This document shows positions 33,190 to 41,258 of a DNA stretch of 43,489 nucleotides, piece by piece (the first letter of the stretch is position 1; each line of letters begins with the position of its first letter). A program made the position numbers and the translations under genes. Below the pieces are notes generated by a model, which did no database searches, had not been told where the DNA came from, and worked only from the letters and a program-made list of their open reading frames with translations. Source of the stretch: CAG-390 sp964522215 (GTDB taxonomy: Bacteria > Bacillota > Clostridia > Oscillospirales > CAG-272); assembly GCA_964522215.1 (NCBI GenBank), contig CAZFVR010000013.1, forward strand, positions 1 to 43,489, written 5' to 3'.

Positions 33190-33208
33190 ATATTGTATCT
33201 GTGTTAGG

Positions 33209-33976
33209 TTATTGAGCCGCGTCAACGATAGCGGTGAACTTCTTTGCAACCAGGGATGCGCCGCCGATAAGGCCGCCGTCCACATTCGGCTTTGCAAGGA
33301 GCTCGGCCGCGTTGGCATCGTTCATAGATCCGCCGTACTGGATGGTGGTCGCCTCAGCAACCTCCTCGCCGTAAAGCTCAACCAGCACGCGGCGAATAGC
33401 TGCGCAGGTCTCCTCGGCCTGGTCGGGAGTTGCGGTAAGGCCGGTGCCGATAGCCCATACAGGCTCGTAGGCGATGATGATGTTCTTCATATCCTCGGCG
33501 CTGATGCCTGCAAGATCAAGCTTTGTCTGCATGCCGACGACCTCGTTGGTGATGCCGGAAAGTCTCTGCTCCTTGACCTCGCCAAGGCAGAGGATGACCT
33601 TCATGCCGGCGGCAAGAGCAGCCTTGGTGCGGAGGTTTACTGTCTCGTCTGTCTCGGCAAAATACTGACGTCTTTCGCTGTGACCGATGATGACATATTC
33701 AACGCCGATAGCGCGAAGCATCTCGGCGGAGACCTCACCTGTGTATGCGCCCTTGGGGGCAAAGTGAACGTTCTCGGCGCCTATCTTGATGTTGGAGCCT
33801 GCGGCTGCCTCCATAGCGGCGGTGATGGTAACATAGGGAGCGCAAAATACGATGTCGCAGTTATCCTTGCCCGCTACCATGGGCTTTATCTCGTTTATAA
33901 ACGCTGTCGCCTCGGCAGGTGTGAAGTTCATCTTCCAGTTGCCGGCGATAACGGTCCTTCTCTTTTCGGGATTCAT
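33209..33976 (-). CDS. tpiA: Triosephosphate isomerase
   Basis: A 255-residue TIM-barrel enzyme interconverting dihydroxyacetone phosphate and glyceraldehyde-3-phosphate. GNWKMN near the N-terminus contains the catalytic Lys, VIIGHSERRQ the electrophilic His, AYEPVWAIGTG the catalytic Glu, and IQYGGSMN binds phosphate. It lies 28 bp behind pgk, so pgk-tpiA is an operon read from 35240-35268. No gapA is present in the window. Confidence 0.97.
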   Translation of the reverse strand: MNPEKRRTVIAGNWKMNFTPAEATAFINEIKPMVAGKDNCDIVFCAPYVTITAAMEAAAGSNIKIGAENVHFAPKGAYTGEVSAEMLRAIGVEYVIIGHSERRQYFAETDETVNLRTKAALAAGMKVILCLGEVKEQRLSGITNEVVGMQTKLDLAGISAEDMKNIIIAYEPVWAIGTGLTATPDQAEETCAAIRRVLVELYGEEVAEATTIQYGGSMNDANAAELLAKPNVDGGLIGGASLVAKKFTAIVDAAQ

Positions 33977-34004
33977 ATCGTTGTACCTCTTTATTTATAT
34001 GCAA

Positions 34005-35201
34005 TTATTCCTTATCCTGCAGGCAGGCGATGCCGGGAAGCTCAAGTCCCTCAAGGAATTCAAGGGATGCGCCGCCGCCGGTGGAAACGTGGGTCATCTT
34101 ATCGGCAAAGCCGAGCTTTTCAACAGCCGCAGCGGAGTCGCCGCCGCCGATGATGGAGATAGCACCGCTCTCAGCAACTGCCTGGGCAACAGAGTTTGTA
34201 CCGGAGGCAAAGTTAGGCCACTCGGAAACGCCCATGGGGCCGTTCCAAACAACGGTTCCGGCACCCACCAGAGACTTTGCAAAAAGCTCCTGGGTCTTGT
34301 CGCCGATGTCAAGTCCCATCCAGCCATCGGGGATGGAATCGGAGTATATGCGCATAAAGGTGGTGTTCTCGTCATACTCGCGACCGATGATGTTGTCAAC
34401 GGGCAGCAGGAAGTTTACCTTGCGCTCACGAGCCTTATCCATCATCTGGCGTGCAAGATCGAGCTTGTCATACTCGCAGATGGAAGTACCGACAGACTTG
34501 CCCTCTGCCTTAAAGAAGGTGTAGGCCATGCCGCCGCCGATGATGAGGGTATCTACCTTATCGATGAGGTTGTTGATAACGCCGATCTTATCGGATACCT
34601 TTGCGCCGCCGAGAATGGCAACGAAGGGACGGGCGGGATCCTCAAGAGCCTTACCCATGACTGAGATCTCTTTCTGGATCAGGTAGCCGCAAACTGCGGG
34701 CAGACCGCCGTACATTGCAACGCCGGCTGTAGAGGCGTGTGCGCGGTGAGCTGCACCGAACGCATCATTTACAAAGATCTCGGCCATAGAGGCAAGCTCT
34801 TTGGCAAACTCGGGATCGTTCTTCTCCTCGCGGGGATCAAAGCGGGTGTTCTCAAGCAGCATAGCCTCGCCGCCCTTAAGCTCTGCGGCCATCTTGCGAG
34901 TCTCGGGACCGATGGTGTCGGGAGCCAGGGGAACGTTCTGGCCAAGCAGCTCGGTAAGTCTTGCGGCAACGGGAGCCAGTGTAAACTTGGGGTTGACCTG
35001 TCCCTTGGGCTTGCCCATGTGAGAGCAAAGGATCACGGCCGCGCCGTGGCTGAGAAGATACTTGATGGTGGGAATAGCCTCAACTATTCTCTTATCGGAT
35101 GTGATAACGCCGTCCTTGAGCGGTACGTTAAAGTCGCAACGAACAAGAACCTTTTTGCCGGATACGTTGATATCCTCAATGGTTTTTTTATTGTAGGTCA
35201 T
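34005..35201 (-). CDS. pgk: Phosphoglycerate kinase
   Basis: A 398-residue cytosolic kinase that makes ATP from 1,3-bisphosphoglycerate in glycolysis. KKVLVRCDFNVPLKDG binds substrate near the N-terminus, ILGGAKVSDKIGVI is the central hinge region and the Gly-rich IIGGGDSAAAVEK binds nucleotide. Length is normal. It is the first gene of the unit; AAAGG precedes ATG 35201 at 11 nt. tpiA follows. Confidence 0.97.
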   Translation of the reverse strand: MTYNKKTIEDINVSGKKVLVRCDFNVPLKDGVITSDKRIVEAIPTIKYLLSHGAAVILCSHMGKPKGQVNPKFTLAPVAARLTELLGQNVPLAPDTIGPETRKMAAELKGGEAMLLENTRFDPREEKNDPEFAKELASMAEIFVNDAFGAAHRAHASTAGVAMYGGLPAVCGYLIQKEISVMGKALEDPARPFVAILGGAKVSDKIGVINNLIDKVDTLIIGGGMAYTFFKAEGKSVGTSICEYDKLDLARQMMDKARERKVNFLLPVDNIIGREYDENTTFMRIYSDSIPDGWMGLDIGDKTQELFAKSLVGAGTVVWNGPMGVSEWPNFASGTNSVAQAVAESGAISIIGGGDSAAAVEKLGFADKMTHVSTGGGASLEFLEGLELPGIACLQDKE

Positions 35202-35239
35202 TTAAATGAACCTGCCTTTCACAATTTTATACATTATAT

Positions 35240-35268
35240 AATATACCACATTTTTCGTCGCTTTACAA
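35240..35268 (-). promoter_or_regulatory. Promoter of pgk-tpiA
   Basis: Minus strand TTGTAA (35263-35268), 17-bp spacer, TATATT (35240-35245). Confidence 0.7.
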
Positions 35269-35277
35269 GGGGTAAAT

Positions 35278-35322
35278 TAAAAAAAACAGCCGCAAAACAA
35301 GCAAAATTTGCATTTTTGGCGG
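35278..35322 (-). terminator. Terminator of the CCA-hydrolase-DUF1508 unit
   Basis: On the minus strand CCGC(C)AAAA pairs with TTTTGCGG and the inner GCAAA with TTTGC, then GCTGTTTTTTTT follows. It lies just before the pgk promoter. Confidence 0.6.
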
Positions 35323-35347
35323 AGAATACGCGCCGCCGCGGCAAGCC

Positions 35348-35716
35348 TTATCGGTTTTTTACGCGGCAGGGTGCTGTGGCGGCCACGCGGCGAATGTCCT
35401 CCCAAAGCGCAGCGGCGGAGGCGGGGGTGGAGTGCGGCGGGGAGGAGGCTACCGCGCGGCCGTTTTTGGCGTAAAGATAAAGCCTGAATCTGCCCTCTCC
35501 ATCGGCACGCACACAAAATTTGGGGCATTTTTGCGCCGCCTCCTCGCCCGTGGCGGCAAGAGGCGCATCGGCATTTATCCGCACCGATGCTATCCCCTTG
35601 CGGCATAGCGGCAGGGTGGAATGGTCACCGCCCTCAAGCAGCACGCGTGTGCCTACGCAAAGTGCGAAGGAATAAAAACCGTCAAAGGAGACGGATATCT
35701 CATACCTGCCCGTCAT
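35348..35716 (-). CDS. DUF1508-like small protein
   Basis: A 122-residue protein. The C-terminal part, RFRLYLYAKNGRAVASSPPH followed by STPASAAALWEDIRR, resembles the YegP/DUF1508 module (F.L.A.NG..IA.S..Y), a small beta-alpha fold of unknown role. The N-terminal part, YEISVSFDGFYSFALCVG, looks like a related or partner half. Its ATG overlaps the stop of the hydrolase gene (ATGA), so translation is coupled. It is the last gene of the unit. Confidence 0.6.
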   Translation of the reverse strand: MTGRYEISVSFDGFYSFALCVGTRVLLEGGDHSTLPLCRKGIASVRINADAPLAATGEEAAQKCPKFCVRADGEGRFRLYLYAKNGRAVASSPPHSTPASAAALWEDIRRVAATAPCRVKNR

Positions 35717-36759
35717 TTTTGGCTTTCTGTGCTGTGGACGGCATCGGTCATGGCGGCAGTGACTGCCTCATCGCTCTCCCCTGCGCCGCTGCTCAGCACG
35801 TTATTTATCCAGTTTAATATATAAAGGTAGGTCTCGGCGCGGTCTACCTCGTTTAGTATCTCATGACGCCCGCCGGGGATGAGCTTTGTTGTCAGGCGGG
35901 AGAGACCTGCCGCTGTCAGTCTTGCCGCAACCTCGCGCACACCCTTGCCAAAGCCGCCAACGGGGTCCTCGTCACCGCTTATCAGCAAAAGCGGCATGTC
36001 CGTCGGGAGCTGGGGTGCCCAGTCGTCGGCGTTCACCTCGTCAAGCATCAAAAACAGCTCGCGGTAGGCAGAGACGGTGAATATAAAGGTGCAATATTTA
36101 TCGGCGTTGTACTTTTTAACTATCTCCTCATCGTGCGTCAGCCAAGCGCTTTTGTCGCATCCGCGCTCACAGTGGGAAAGATAGCCCGAAAACGCCATCC
36201 GCGCCAGCATGCGGCTGCGGTGGTGCGGTCCGCGCAGGCTGCATATTATGTTCGCCAGTGCGATGGCAATACCTGTCGGAGCGCCGCGCCCGGCTGTTCC
36301 CATAATGATCGCGCCATCAACATCCTCAGCATAGCGCGTCAAAAACAGCCGCGCTACAAACGAGCCCATGCTGTGACCCATCAGTATTACCGGCACGCCG
36401 GGAAAGCGCGTTTTTATAACGCCGTTCATTATGTGCAGGTCGTCAACCAGCGTGCGGCGGTCGCCCTCCGCGCCGCCAAAGTAGCCAAGCTCATCGTCAT
36501 CCGCCGCGCTCTCGCCGTGTCCGCGGTGGCAGTTGCCGGCAAGGGCTATGCCGTGATTGCAAAGATAGCCCGCAAAGTCGGCATAGCGGCCTATATATTC
36601 GCACATGCCGTGCGATACCTGCAATACCGCGCGCACTGCTCCCTCGGCGGGCGAGTATATCTCGTAGGCAATGGCGGTCGAGCCGTCTGAGGATATAAAG
36701 GTAGATCGGTAGGGCATCGTTGCCTCGGCGGCGGTCGGTTCATCCTTTTTGGTGTTCAT
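35713..36759 (-). CDS. Alpha/beta hydrolase, lysophospholipase/monoacylglycerol-lipase type
   Basis: A 348-residue cytosolic hydrolase. The nucleophile elbow is LMGHSMGS (Ser at about 130), the acid lies in ISGDEDPVGG and the His in PGGRHEILNE. VSHGMCEYIGRY and GNCHRGHGES are typical of the serine aminopeptidase S33/monoacylglycerol lipase family (Hydrolase_4). Likely substrates are lysophospholipids or monoglycerides. It lies 27 bp after the nucleotidyltransferase gene and is coupled to the DUF1508-like gene. Confidence 0.85.
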   Translation of the reverse strand: MNTKKDEPTAAEATMPYRSTFISSDGSTAIAYEIYSPAEGAVRAVLQVSHGMCEYIGRYADFAGYLCNHGIALAGNCHRGHGESAADDDELGYFGGAEGDRRTLVDDLHIMNGVIKTRFPGVPVILMGHSMGSFVARLFLTRYAEDVDGAIIMGTAGRGAPTGIAIALANIICSLRGPHHRSRMLARMAFSGYLSHCERGCDKSAWLTHDEEIVKKYNADKYCTFIFTVSAYRELFLMLDEVNADDWAPQLPTDMPLLLISGDEDPVGGFGKGVREVAARLTAAGLSRLTTKLIPGGRHEILNEVDRAETYLYILNWINNVLSSGAGESDEAVTAAMTDAVHSTESQK

Positions 36760-36786
36760 CGGTCATTATTCCTTTCGCTGTGATCG

Positions 36787-38079
36787 TTACGGATCGTTAT
36801 CTGTCGTTATTTTAATTTCGGAGCATCCGCTCGGTGGCGAGGCGCTCATCTCGCGGTAGTGTGACGCGGCCAGTAAGAGCAGTGCATCGCGCTGATTGAG
36901 GGCCGGATCTGCGGTGGCGGCCTCAAGCAAAAGGTCAAGCACCTGCCCCATTGCGCGGCCGTAGGGAATGCCCGCATCATGCAGATCCCTCCCGCCAACG
37001 GCCAACGTGCGCATGGTCACGGGGCCGCCCTCGCGGTCTATCTGCCGTGAAAGACGTAATATCTCACCGCTGTCATCTTCTCCGCGTGCGGCGGCGGCAA
37101 GGATGGCGGCATCGGCATTGCTCACCTCCCGCATAAAGCGGCGTACCGAGGTGATGTCAGGCGTAGGCAGCTTTACCGTTGCCGCGGCAAGTGCGCGGGC
37201 GGCGCCTTTGTTTGATAGGCGCAGATATGCTGTTGCCGCGCGGGCACGCTCGGGGTCGCGCAGTCCCGCATGCCGCAGTATGGCACCAAGCCGCAGGGCG
37301 GGGTCGGCGGGCAGGCGGTCGGCGGTGTCAAGCTCCGCAGGCGGTGGGGATATTCCGCACAGCACCACCGGGGGAAGCCCCGCTTCTGCCGCCATGTGCA
37401 GCTGCTTTGACGGATGCGCGGCAGAGAGCAGACGCCCCCCCTCCGCTGCTATACGCTCGGCGGAGACCGCGCAAAGCCTGCCCGCAAGCTCCGCTGCGGC
37501 GGAGAGGGTGGCGGGGTCTATCTCATAATCAAGCACCGCGGCAAATCTAAAGCTGCGCATTATCCTCAGTGCATCCTCGGTAAAACGCCGCCACGGGTCG
37601 CCAACACAGCGTATCCGCCGCCGCGCTATATCCCCGCGCCCGTCAAAGGGATCGCAAAGACCGCGGCTCGGCGAGTAGGCCATGGCGTTAACGGTAAGAT
37701 CCCGCCGTGCCAGATCCTCTTCAATATTTGATGTAAAGCTTACGCTGTCGGGGTGGCGGCCGTCGCTGTAGCTGCCGTCAACGCGAAAGGCGGTTATCTC
37801 TATCGGATCGCCGTCCGAAAGCACCGTTATAGTGCCATGGCGAATGCCCGTTGGTATCACGCGGAAGCCGCGGGCGGCAAAAAGCTCGGCATTTACTTCG
37901 GGTCGTGAGGCAGCGGCAACGTCCCAGTCGTGTACCGTCCTCCCCATTATGCTGTCCCGCACCGCGCCGCCAACCACGTATGCGGGTATCGCCGCATCCT
38001 CAAGGACGGATAGTATCCTCTCTACCGCTCCGGGCAGTACGAGCCTTATATCATTGCTGCTTACATTCATTTCGGTCAT
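36787..38079 (-). CDS. CCA tRNA nucleotidyltransferase / poly(A) polymerase family
   Basis: A 430-residue class II nucleotidyltransferase that adds or repairs the tRNA 3' CCA end. The head domain has VVGGAVRDSIMGR and the metal-binding DWDVA; RRDLTVNAMAY and the neck FTEDALRIMRSFRFA follow, all diagnostic. The C-terminal domain is shorter and more diverged than in Bacillus. The Cca, A-adding or CC-adding subtype cannot be decided. The ATG at 38079 is about 14 nt after AGGAG; a second ATG three codons downstream is possible. First gene of the three-gene unit. Confidence 0.9.
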   Translation of the reverse strand: MTEMNVSSNDIRLVLPGAVERILSVLEDAAIPAYVVGGAVRDSIMGRTVHDWDVAAASRPEVNAELFAARGFRVIPTGIRHGTITVLSDGDPIEITAFRVDGSYSDGRHPDSVSFTSNIEEDLARRDLTVNAMAYSPSRGLCDPFDGRGDIARRRIRCVGDPWRRFTEDALRIMRSFRFAAVLDYEIDPATLSAAAELAGRLCAVSAERIAAEGGRLLSAAHPSKQLHMAAEAGLPPVVLCGISPPPAELDTADRLPADPALRLGAILRHAGLRDPERARAATAYLRLSNKGAARALAAATVKLPTPDITSVRRFMREVSNADAAILAAAARGEDDSGEILRLSRQIDREGGPVTMRTLAVGGRDLHDAGIPYGRAMGQVLDLLLEAATADPALNQRDALLLLAASHYREMSASPPSGCSEIKITTDNDP

Positions 38080-38194
38080 TTTGGTATGGGGTCTCCTGCC
38101 TCCTTTCCGCCGCGCCGCGTCGCGGGTGCGAGTATAGTGCTGATCTTTCTGTATTTATTATAGCATATTCGGGCAAATTTTGCACTACATAGTT

Positions 38195-38222
38195 GAATAT
38201 TTTTTTCTCCCATGGCAAAAAT
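38195..38222 (+). promoter_or_regulatory. Weak sigma-F/G-like promoter before the SpoIIQ-like gene
   Basis: GGCAAAAAT (38214-38222) fits the forespore -10 pattern GGNNANNNT. The candidate -35 GAATA (38195-38199) is off consensus and at 14 bp, shorter than usual. No sigma-A promoter is visible in this gap. Confidence 0.3.
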
Positions 38223-38275
38223 ATAGGTGAAGAGCCACATGGCTTTGTTAGTACATTTAAAAAAAGGAGCAACAA

Positions 38276-39073
38276 ATGAAGATCAAAAAGCAATCCGATC
38301 CCGAAAAGCGTTCGGACGGAACAGGAGACGGCCGAGGTAAGACCCGCGCGGCCGCGGGGGACAGGGTCGATCGCACCGTGTATCTTACGGTAGCGACGCT
38401 TCTTATGATACTTGCGGTGGCAGTGGCACTGACCTCCGCCGCAAACCGTGCAAGGCGCGGCGGGGAGGATACCACATCGGCAGGGGAGGGAACATCCGTT
38501 CCCGGCGAGACCTCCGGCCTTGCCGCGCCGATCCCGCCGCACACGATAGCGCCGATAACCACATTGCCGCCGCCCGAGACCACAAAAGAGCCGGATCGTG
38601 AGGTGGCGGACGTGATACCGACCTTTATTTTGCCGGTGGAGGGCATGCTCGGCGCATCGCATGACCCCACCACGCAGGTGTTCTCGGACACCATGAAGGA
38701 TTGGCGCGTCCACCTCGGGATCGATATAATGGCAAGCCTTGGGGATGCGGTCTACGCATCCGCCGACGGCAGGGTGACAAAGATATGGGATGATCCGCTT
38801 TACGGGCATTCGATGAGCATCGGGCATACGGGCGGTGCGGTCAGTATCTACAAAAATCTTGCGGACGAGCCGACCGCCGGACTTGAGGTTGGCAGCAGTG
38901 TGAGTGCGGGGGATGTTATAGGCGCTGTCGGTGACGGCGCGATGATCGAGCTGGCGGAGGAGCCGCACCTGCATTTTGAGATAAAGATAAACGATGTTGG
39001 GGTAGACCCGCTTGAATATCTCTCGAAAAACGCAATTGCAACGCTTGAGCGGGATACAGCCTTTGAGCATTAA
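38276..39073 (+). CDS. M23 (LytM) endopeptidase, SpoIIQ-like
   Basis: A 265-residue membrane-anchored protein: a basic cytoplasmic N-terminus, one transmembrane helix (about 35-54), a Pro/Thr-rich linker and a LytM domain (about 115-255). The zinc ligands are present: His146 and Asp150 in HLGID, and the HLHFE motif at 231-235. KDWRVHLGIDIMASLGDAVY, YKNLADEP and EEPHLHFEI match the SpoIIQ subfamily that clostridia use in the engulfment channel with SpoIIIAH. Bacillus SpoIIQ lacks a metal ligand, whereas this one looks able to bind zinc. GGAG precedes ATG 38276. A forespore-type -10 is tentative. An ordinary M23 envelope hydrolase remains possible. Confidence 0.75.
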   Translation: MKIKKQSDPEKRSDGTGDGRGKTRAAAGDRVDRTVYLTVATLLMILAVAVALTSAANRARRGGEDTTSAGEGTSVPGETSGLAAPIPPHTIAPITTLPPPETTKEPDREVADVIPTFILPVEGMLGASHDPTTQVFSDTMKDWRVHLGIDIMASLGDAVYASADGRVTKIWDDPLYGHSMSIGHTGGAVSIYKNLADEPTAGLEVGSSVSAGDVIGAVGDGAMIELAEEPHLHFEIKINDVGVDPLEYLSKNAIATLERDTAFEH

Positions 39074-39089
39074 AGCAATAAATAGTTAT

Positions 39090-39130
39090 TACGCCCCCGC
39101 GAGCGACCCTTGGTCGCTCGCGGGGGCGTA
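39090..39130. terminator. Bidirectional terminator
   Basis: A perfect 19-bp GC-rich stem (39090-39108 and 39112-39130) with a 3-nt loop sits between convergent genes. The stem is very similar in style to those at 7636 and 8754. Confidence 0.85.
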
Positions 39131-39138
39131 GTTGCGGT

Positions 39139-39891
39139 CTATTCTTTTACAAAATGAGCGGCTTTTATGGCCAGGGCGTAGTATTCCTCCGGCGGCATGC
39201 CTTGTATGTATTTTGTTTCAAGCGATATCGTGCCGTCATAGTCGGCAAGATAATGCCTTACATGGTCCCAATCAACGCCATGCGACTGACCCGGCAGCAG
39301 ATGCTCGTCATGCTGATATGCGCCGTCGTTATCATGCAGGTGCAGGGCGGAGAGCCTTGGGCGGTACTTGGCCAGTGCCACCTTGGTCTGCGAAAAACAC
39401 GCCTCATGCCCGCTGTCAAAGCAAAATCTCAAGCGGTCAGAGTCGATGGCGTAGAAAAGATAGTCTATAAAATGAAAATAGCGCTGATTTTCAAGGCACA
39501 GGTCTATCCCAAGCCGCTCGGCGGCTTCCGTCAGGCGAGAGAAGCGGCCAACCCCTACCTCGGTTATCGGCGGATAGTTTACCGAGTGTGATACATGATA
39601 AACTATGCGGTGCACACCTATCTCGGCGCATCTCTCCATGTGCGCAAGATATGCCGCGCACCTTGCGTCCCCCGCATCTCCCGGGAGCCACATCTCGTTT
39701 ATGCCGTCCCACGGAGCGTGGACGTTTTCTATCTCAAGTCCTGCCGCGGCTATGTCGGCGGCCAGCTGTGTGTTGGGGTATTTGCCGTCAAGGTGCAAAA
39801 GCACCGAAGAAAAGCCTGCCGCCTTTACAGCCGCCAGCGCGCGGTGCGGCGAGGTGTTTATAACACCAAGGTGAATTCCGTAGCGTGTCAT
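39139..39891 (-). CDS. Sugar phosphate isomerase/epimerase-like TIM-barrel protein
   Basis: A 250-residue member of the AP-endonuclease-2/xylose-isomerase-like barrel family. Candidate metal ligands are Glu in DLCLENQR, Asp and His in CFDSGHE, His in ALHLHDNDG and Glu in SLETKY, in the expected order. Members isomerise or epimerise sugars or act on inositol derivatives; the substrate here is unknown. It is a single-gene unit between two terminators, with no sugar transporter adjacent. Confidence 0.8.
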   Translation of the reverse strand: MTRYGIHLGVINTSPHRALAAVKAAGFSSVLLHLDGKYPNTQLAADIAAAGLEIENVHAPWDGINEMWLPGDAGDARCAAYLAHMERCAEIGVHRIVYHVSHSVNYPPITEVGVGRFSRLTEAAERLGIDLCLENQRYFHFIDYLFYAIDSDRLRFCFDSGHEACFSQTKVALAKYRPRLSALHLHDNDGAYQHDEHLLPGQSHGVDWDHVRHYLADYDGTISLETKYIQGMPPEEYYALAIKAAHFVKE

Positions 39892-39951
39892 TTGTGACCT
39901 CCGTTATCCGTTATAATGGTTTTATGTGCGGGATCATGCACTGTGATGTAA

Positions 39952-39990
39952 AAAAGCATCGGGCTGCCGACTATGTGCGGACAGCCCGAT
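39952..39990 (-). terminator. Terminator of the aldolase gene
   Basis: ATCGGGCTG (39958-39966) pairs with CAGCCCGAT (39982-39990). On the minus strand it is followed by GCTTTTTT. Confidence 0.85.
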
Positions 39991-40004
39991 GGGGTATTAT
40001 TCTA

Positions 40005-40970
40005 TCAGGCTCTGCCGAAAGAACCCAGCACGTCGCGGATCTTGTGGATGACCATCTCCTTGACGGCGGTGCGGCCTGCACCGAGGTACTCGCGCGGGTC
40101 GAAAGCGGCGGGATTCTCCGCGAATACGCGGCGGATGGCGGCGGTCATGGCAAGGCGGATATCAGAGTCGATATTGATCTTGCAAACTGCCATCTGTGCG
40201 GCCTGGCGCAGCTCGCTCTCGGGAATGCCTATGGCATCGGGGAGCTTGCCGCCCAGCTCATTGATGGTGCGGACGAATTCCTGGGGCACGGAGGAAGCAC
40301 CGTGCAGAACGATCGGGAAGCCGGGGAGACGTTCCTCGATCTCCTTGAGGATATCAAAACGGAGCGGCGGGGGAACGAGCACGCCCTCGGCATTGCGGGT
40401 GCACTGCTCGGGTGTGAACTTGTATGCGCCGTGGGAGGTACCGATCGCGATGGCAAGAGAGTCAACACCTGTGCGGGTAACGAACTCCTCGACCTCCTCG
40501 GGGCGGGTGTAGGTGGAATCCTCGGCGCTTACGTTTACATCGTCCTCAATGCCGGCAAGCTTGCCAAGCTCGCCCTCAACAACAACGCCGTGAGCGTGAG
40601 CATATTCCACTACCTTTTTGGTGAGAGCAATGTTGTCCTCAAAGGAGTGCTTGGAGCCGTCTATCATAACGGAGGTAAAGCCGCCGTCGATGCAGGACTT
40701 GCAGATCTCAAAATCTGCGCCGTGGTCAAGGTGAAGGGCAAAATCAACGCCGCTGTCCTTGGATGCTGCCTCGGCAAGACCAAGCAGATAAGCGGGCTTT
40801 GCGTACTTGCGTGCGCCTGCGGAGACCTGGAGGATAACGGGGGACTTTTCCTCGGCGGCTGCCTCGGTGATAGCCTGGATTATCTCCATGTTGTTGATGT
40901 TAAAGGCGCCAACGGCGTAACCGCCCTCGTATGCCTTTTTAAACATTTCTTTTGTGGTAACAAGTGCCAT
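40005..40970 (-). CDS. fba: Class II fructose-bisphosphate aldolase
   Basis: A 321-residue zinc-dependent aldolase that splits fructose-1,6-bisphosphate. LHLDHGADFE contains a zinc-ligand His and the catalytic Asp, VEGELGKLAG a further Glu, GTSHGAYK another His ligand, and IVLHGASSVP the last His. NIDSDIRLAMTAA binds phosphate. The frame is open upstream to 41054, but ATG 40970 follows AAAGG at 8 nt and gives the family N-terminus (ALVTTKEMFKKA). It has its own promoter and terminator. Confidence 0.96.
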   Translation of the reverse strand: MALVTTKEMFKKAYEGGYAVGAFNINNMEIIQAITEAAAEEKSPVILQVSAGARKYAKPAYLLGLAEAASKDSGVDFALHLDHGADFEICKSCIDGGFTSVMIDGSKHSFEDNIALTKKVVEYAHAHGVVVEGELGKLAGIEDDVNVSAEDSTYTRPEEVEEFVTRTGVDSLAIAIGTSHGAYKFTPEQCTRNAEGVLVPPPLRFDILKEIEERLPGFPIVLHGASSVPQEFVRTINELGGKLPDAIGIPESELRQAAQMAVCKINIDSDIRLAMTAAIRRVFAENPAAFDPREYLGAGRTAVKEMVIHKIRDVLGSFGRA

Positions 40971-41063
40971 TTTAAATGCCTTTCTTTTGCGGTGGTTTGT
41001 ATTTGAAGCGCTATCGTATGCCGATCGGCTCCCGCCCCCGCGACAGATATTCATACATAATAT

Positions 41064-41092
41064 ATTTTACTCTATTTTAGCAAAAAAATCAA
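41064..41092 (-). promoter_or_regulatory. fba promoter
   Basis: Minus strand TTGATT (41087-41092), 17-bp spacer, TAAAAT (41064-41069). Confidence 0.7.
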
Positions 41093-41179
41093 TAGAGATC
41101 CGCACAAAAAATGCGGACTATCCTGATTTTTTTGCAAAAAGACCCGAAAAAGACGGGATCTGCGCCGCGGCGCGGAATA

Positions 41180-41250
41180 TATCACTTATCACTTGCGGCG
41201 GAAGCCGCAAAATATCACTTCGCAAAGCGCACGGAAGCCGGCGCTTTGCG
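41180..41250. repeat. Intergenic repeat with TATCACTT units and hairpins
   Basis: TATCACTT occurs three times between about 41180 and 41222, interspersed with short palindromes: TTGCGGC/GCCGCAA and CGCAAAGCGC (41221-41230)/GCGCTTTGCG (41241-41250). The second hairpin, 9 bp beyond the surface-protein stop, may act as its terminator although the following T-rich stretch is weak. This looks like a dispersed intergenic repeat. Confidence 0.5.
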
Positions 41251-41258
41251 GTACTGCC

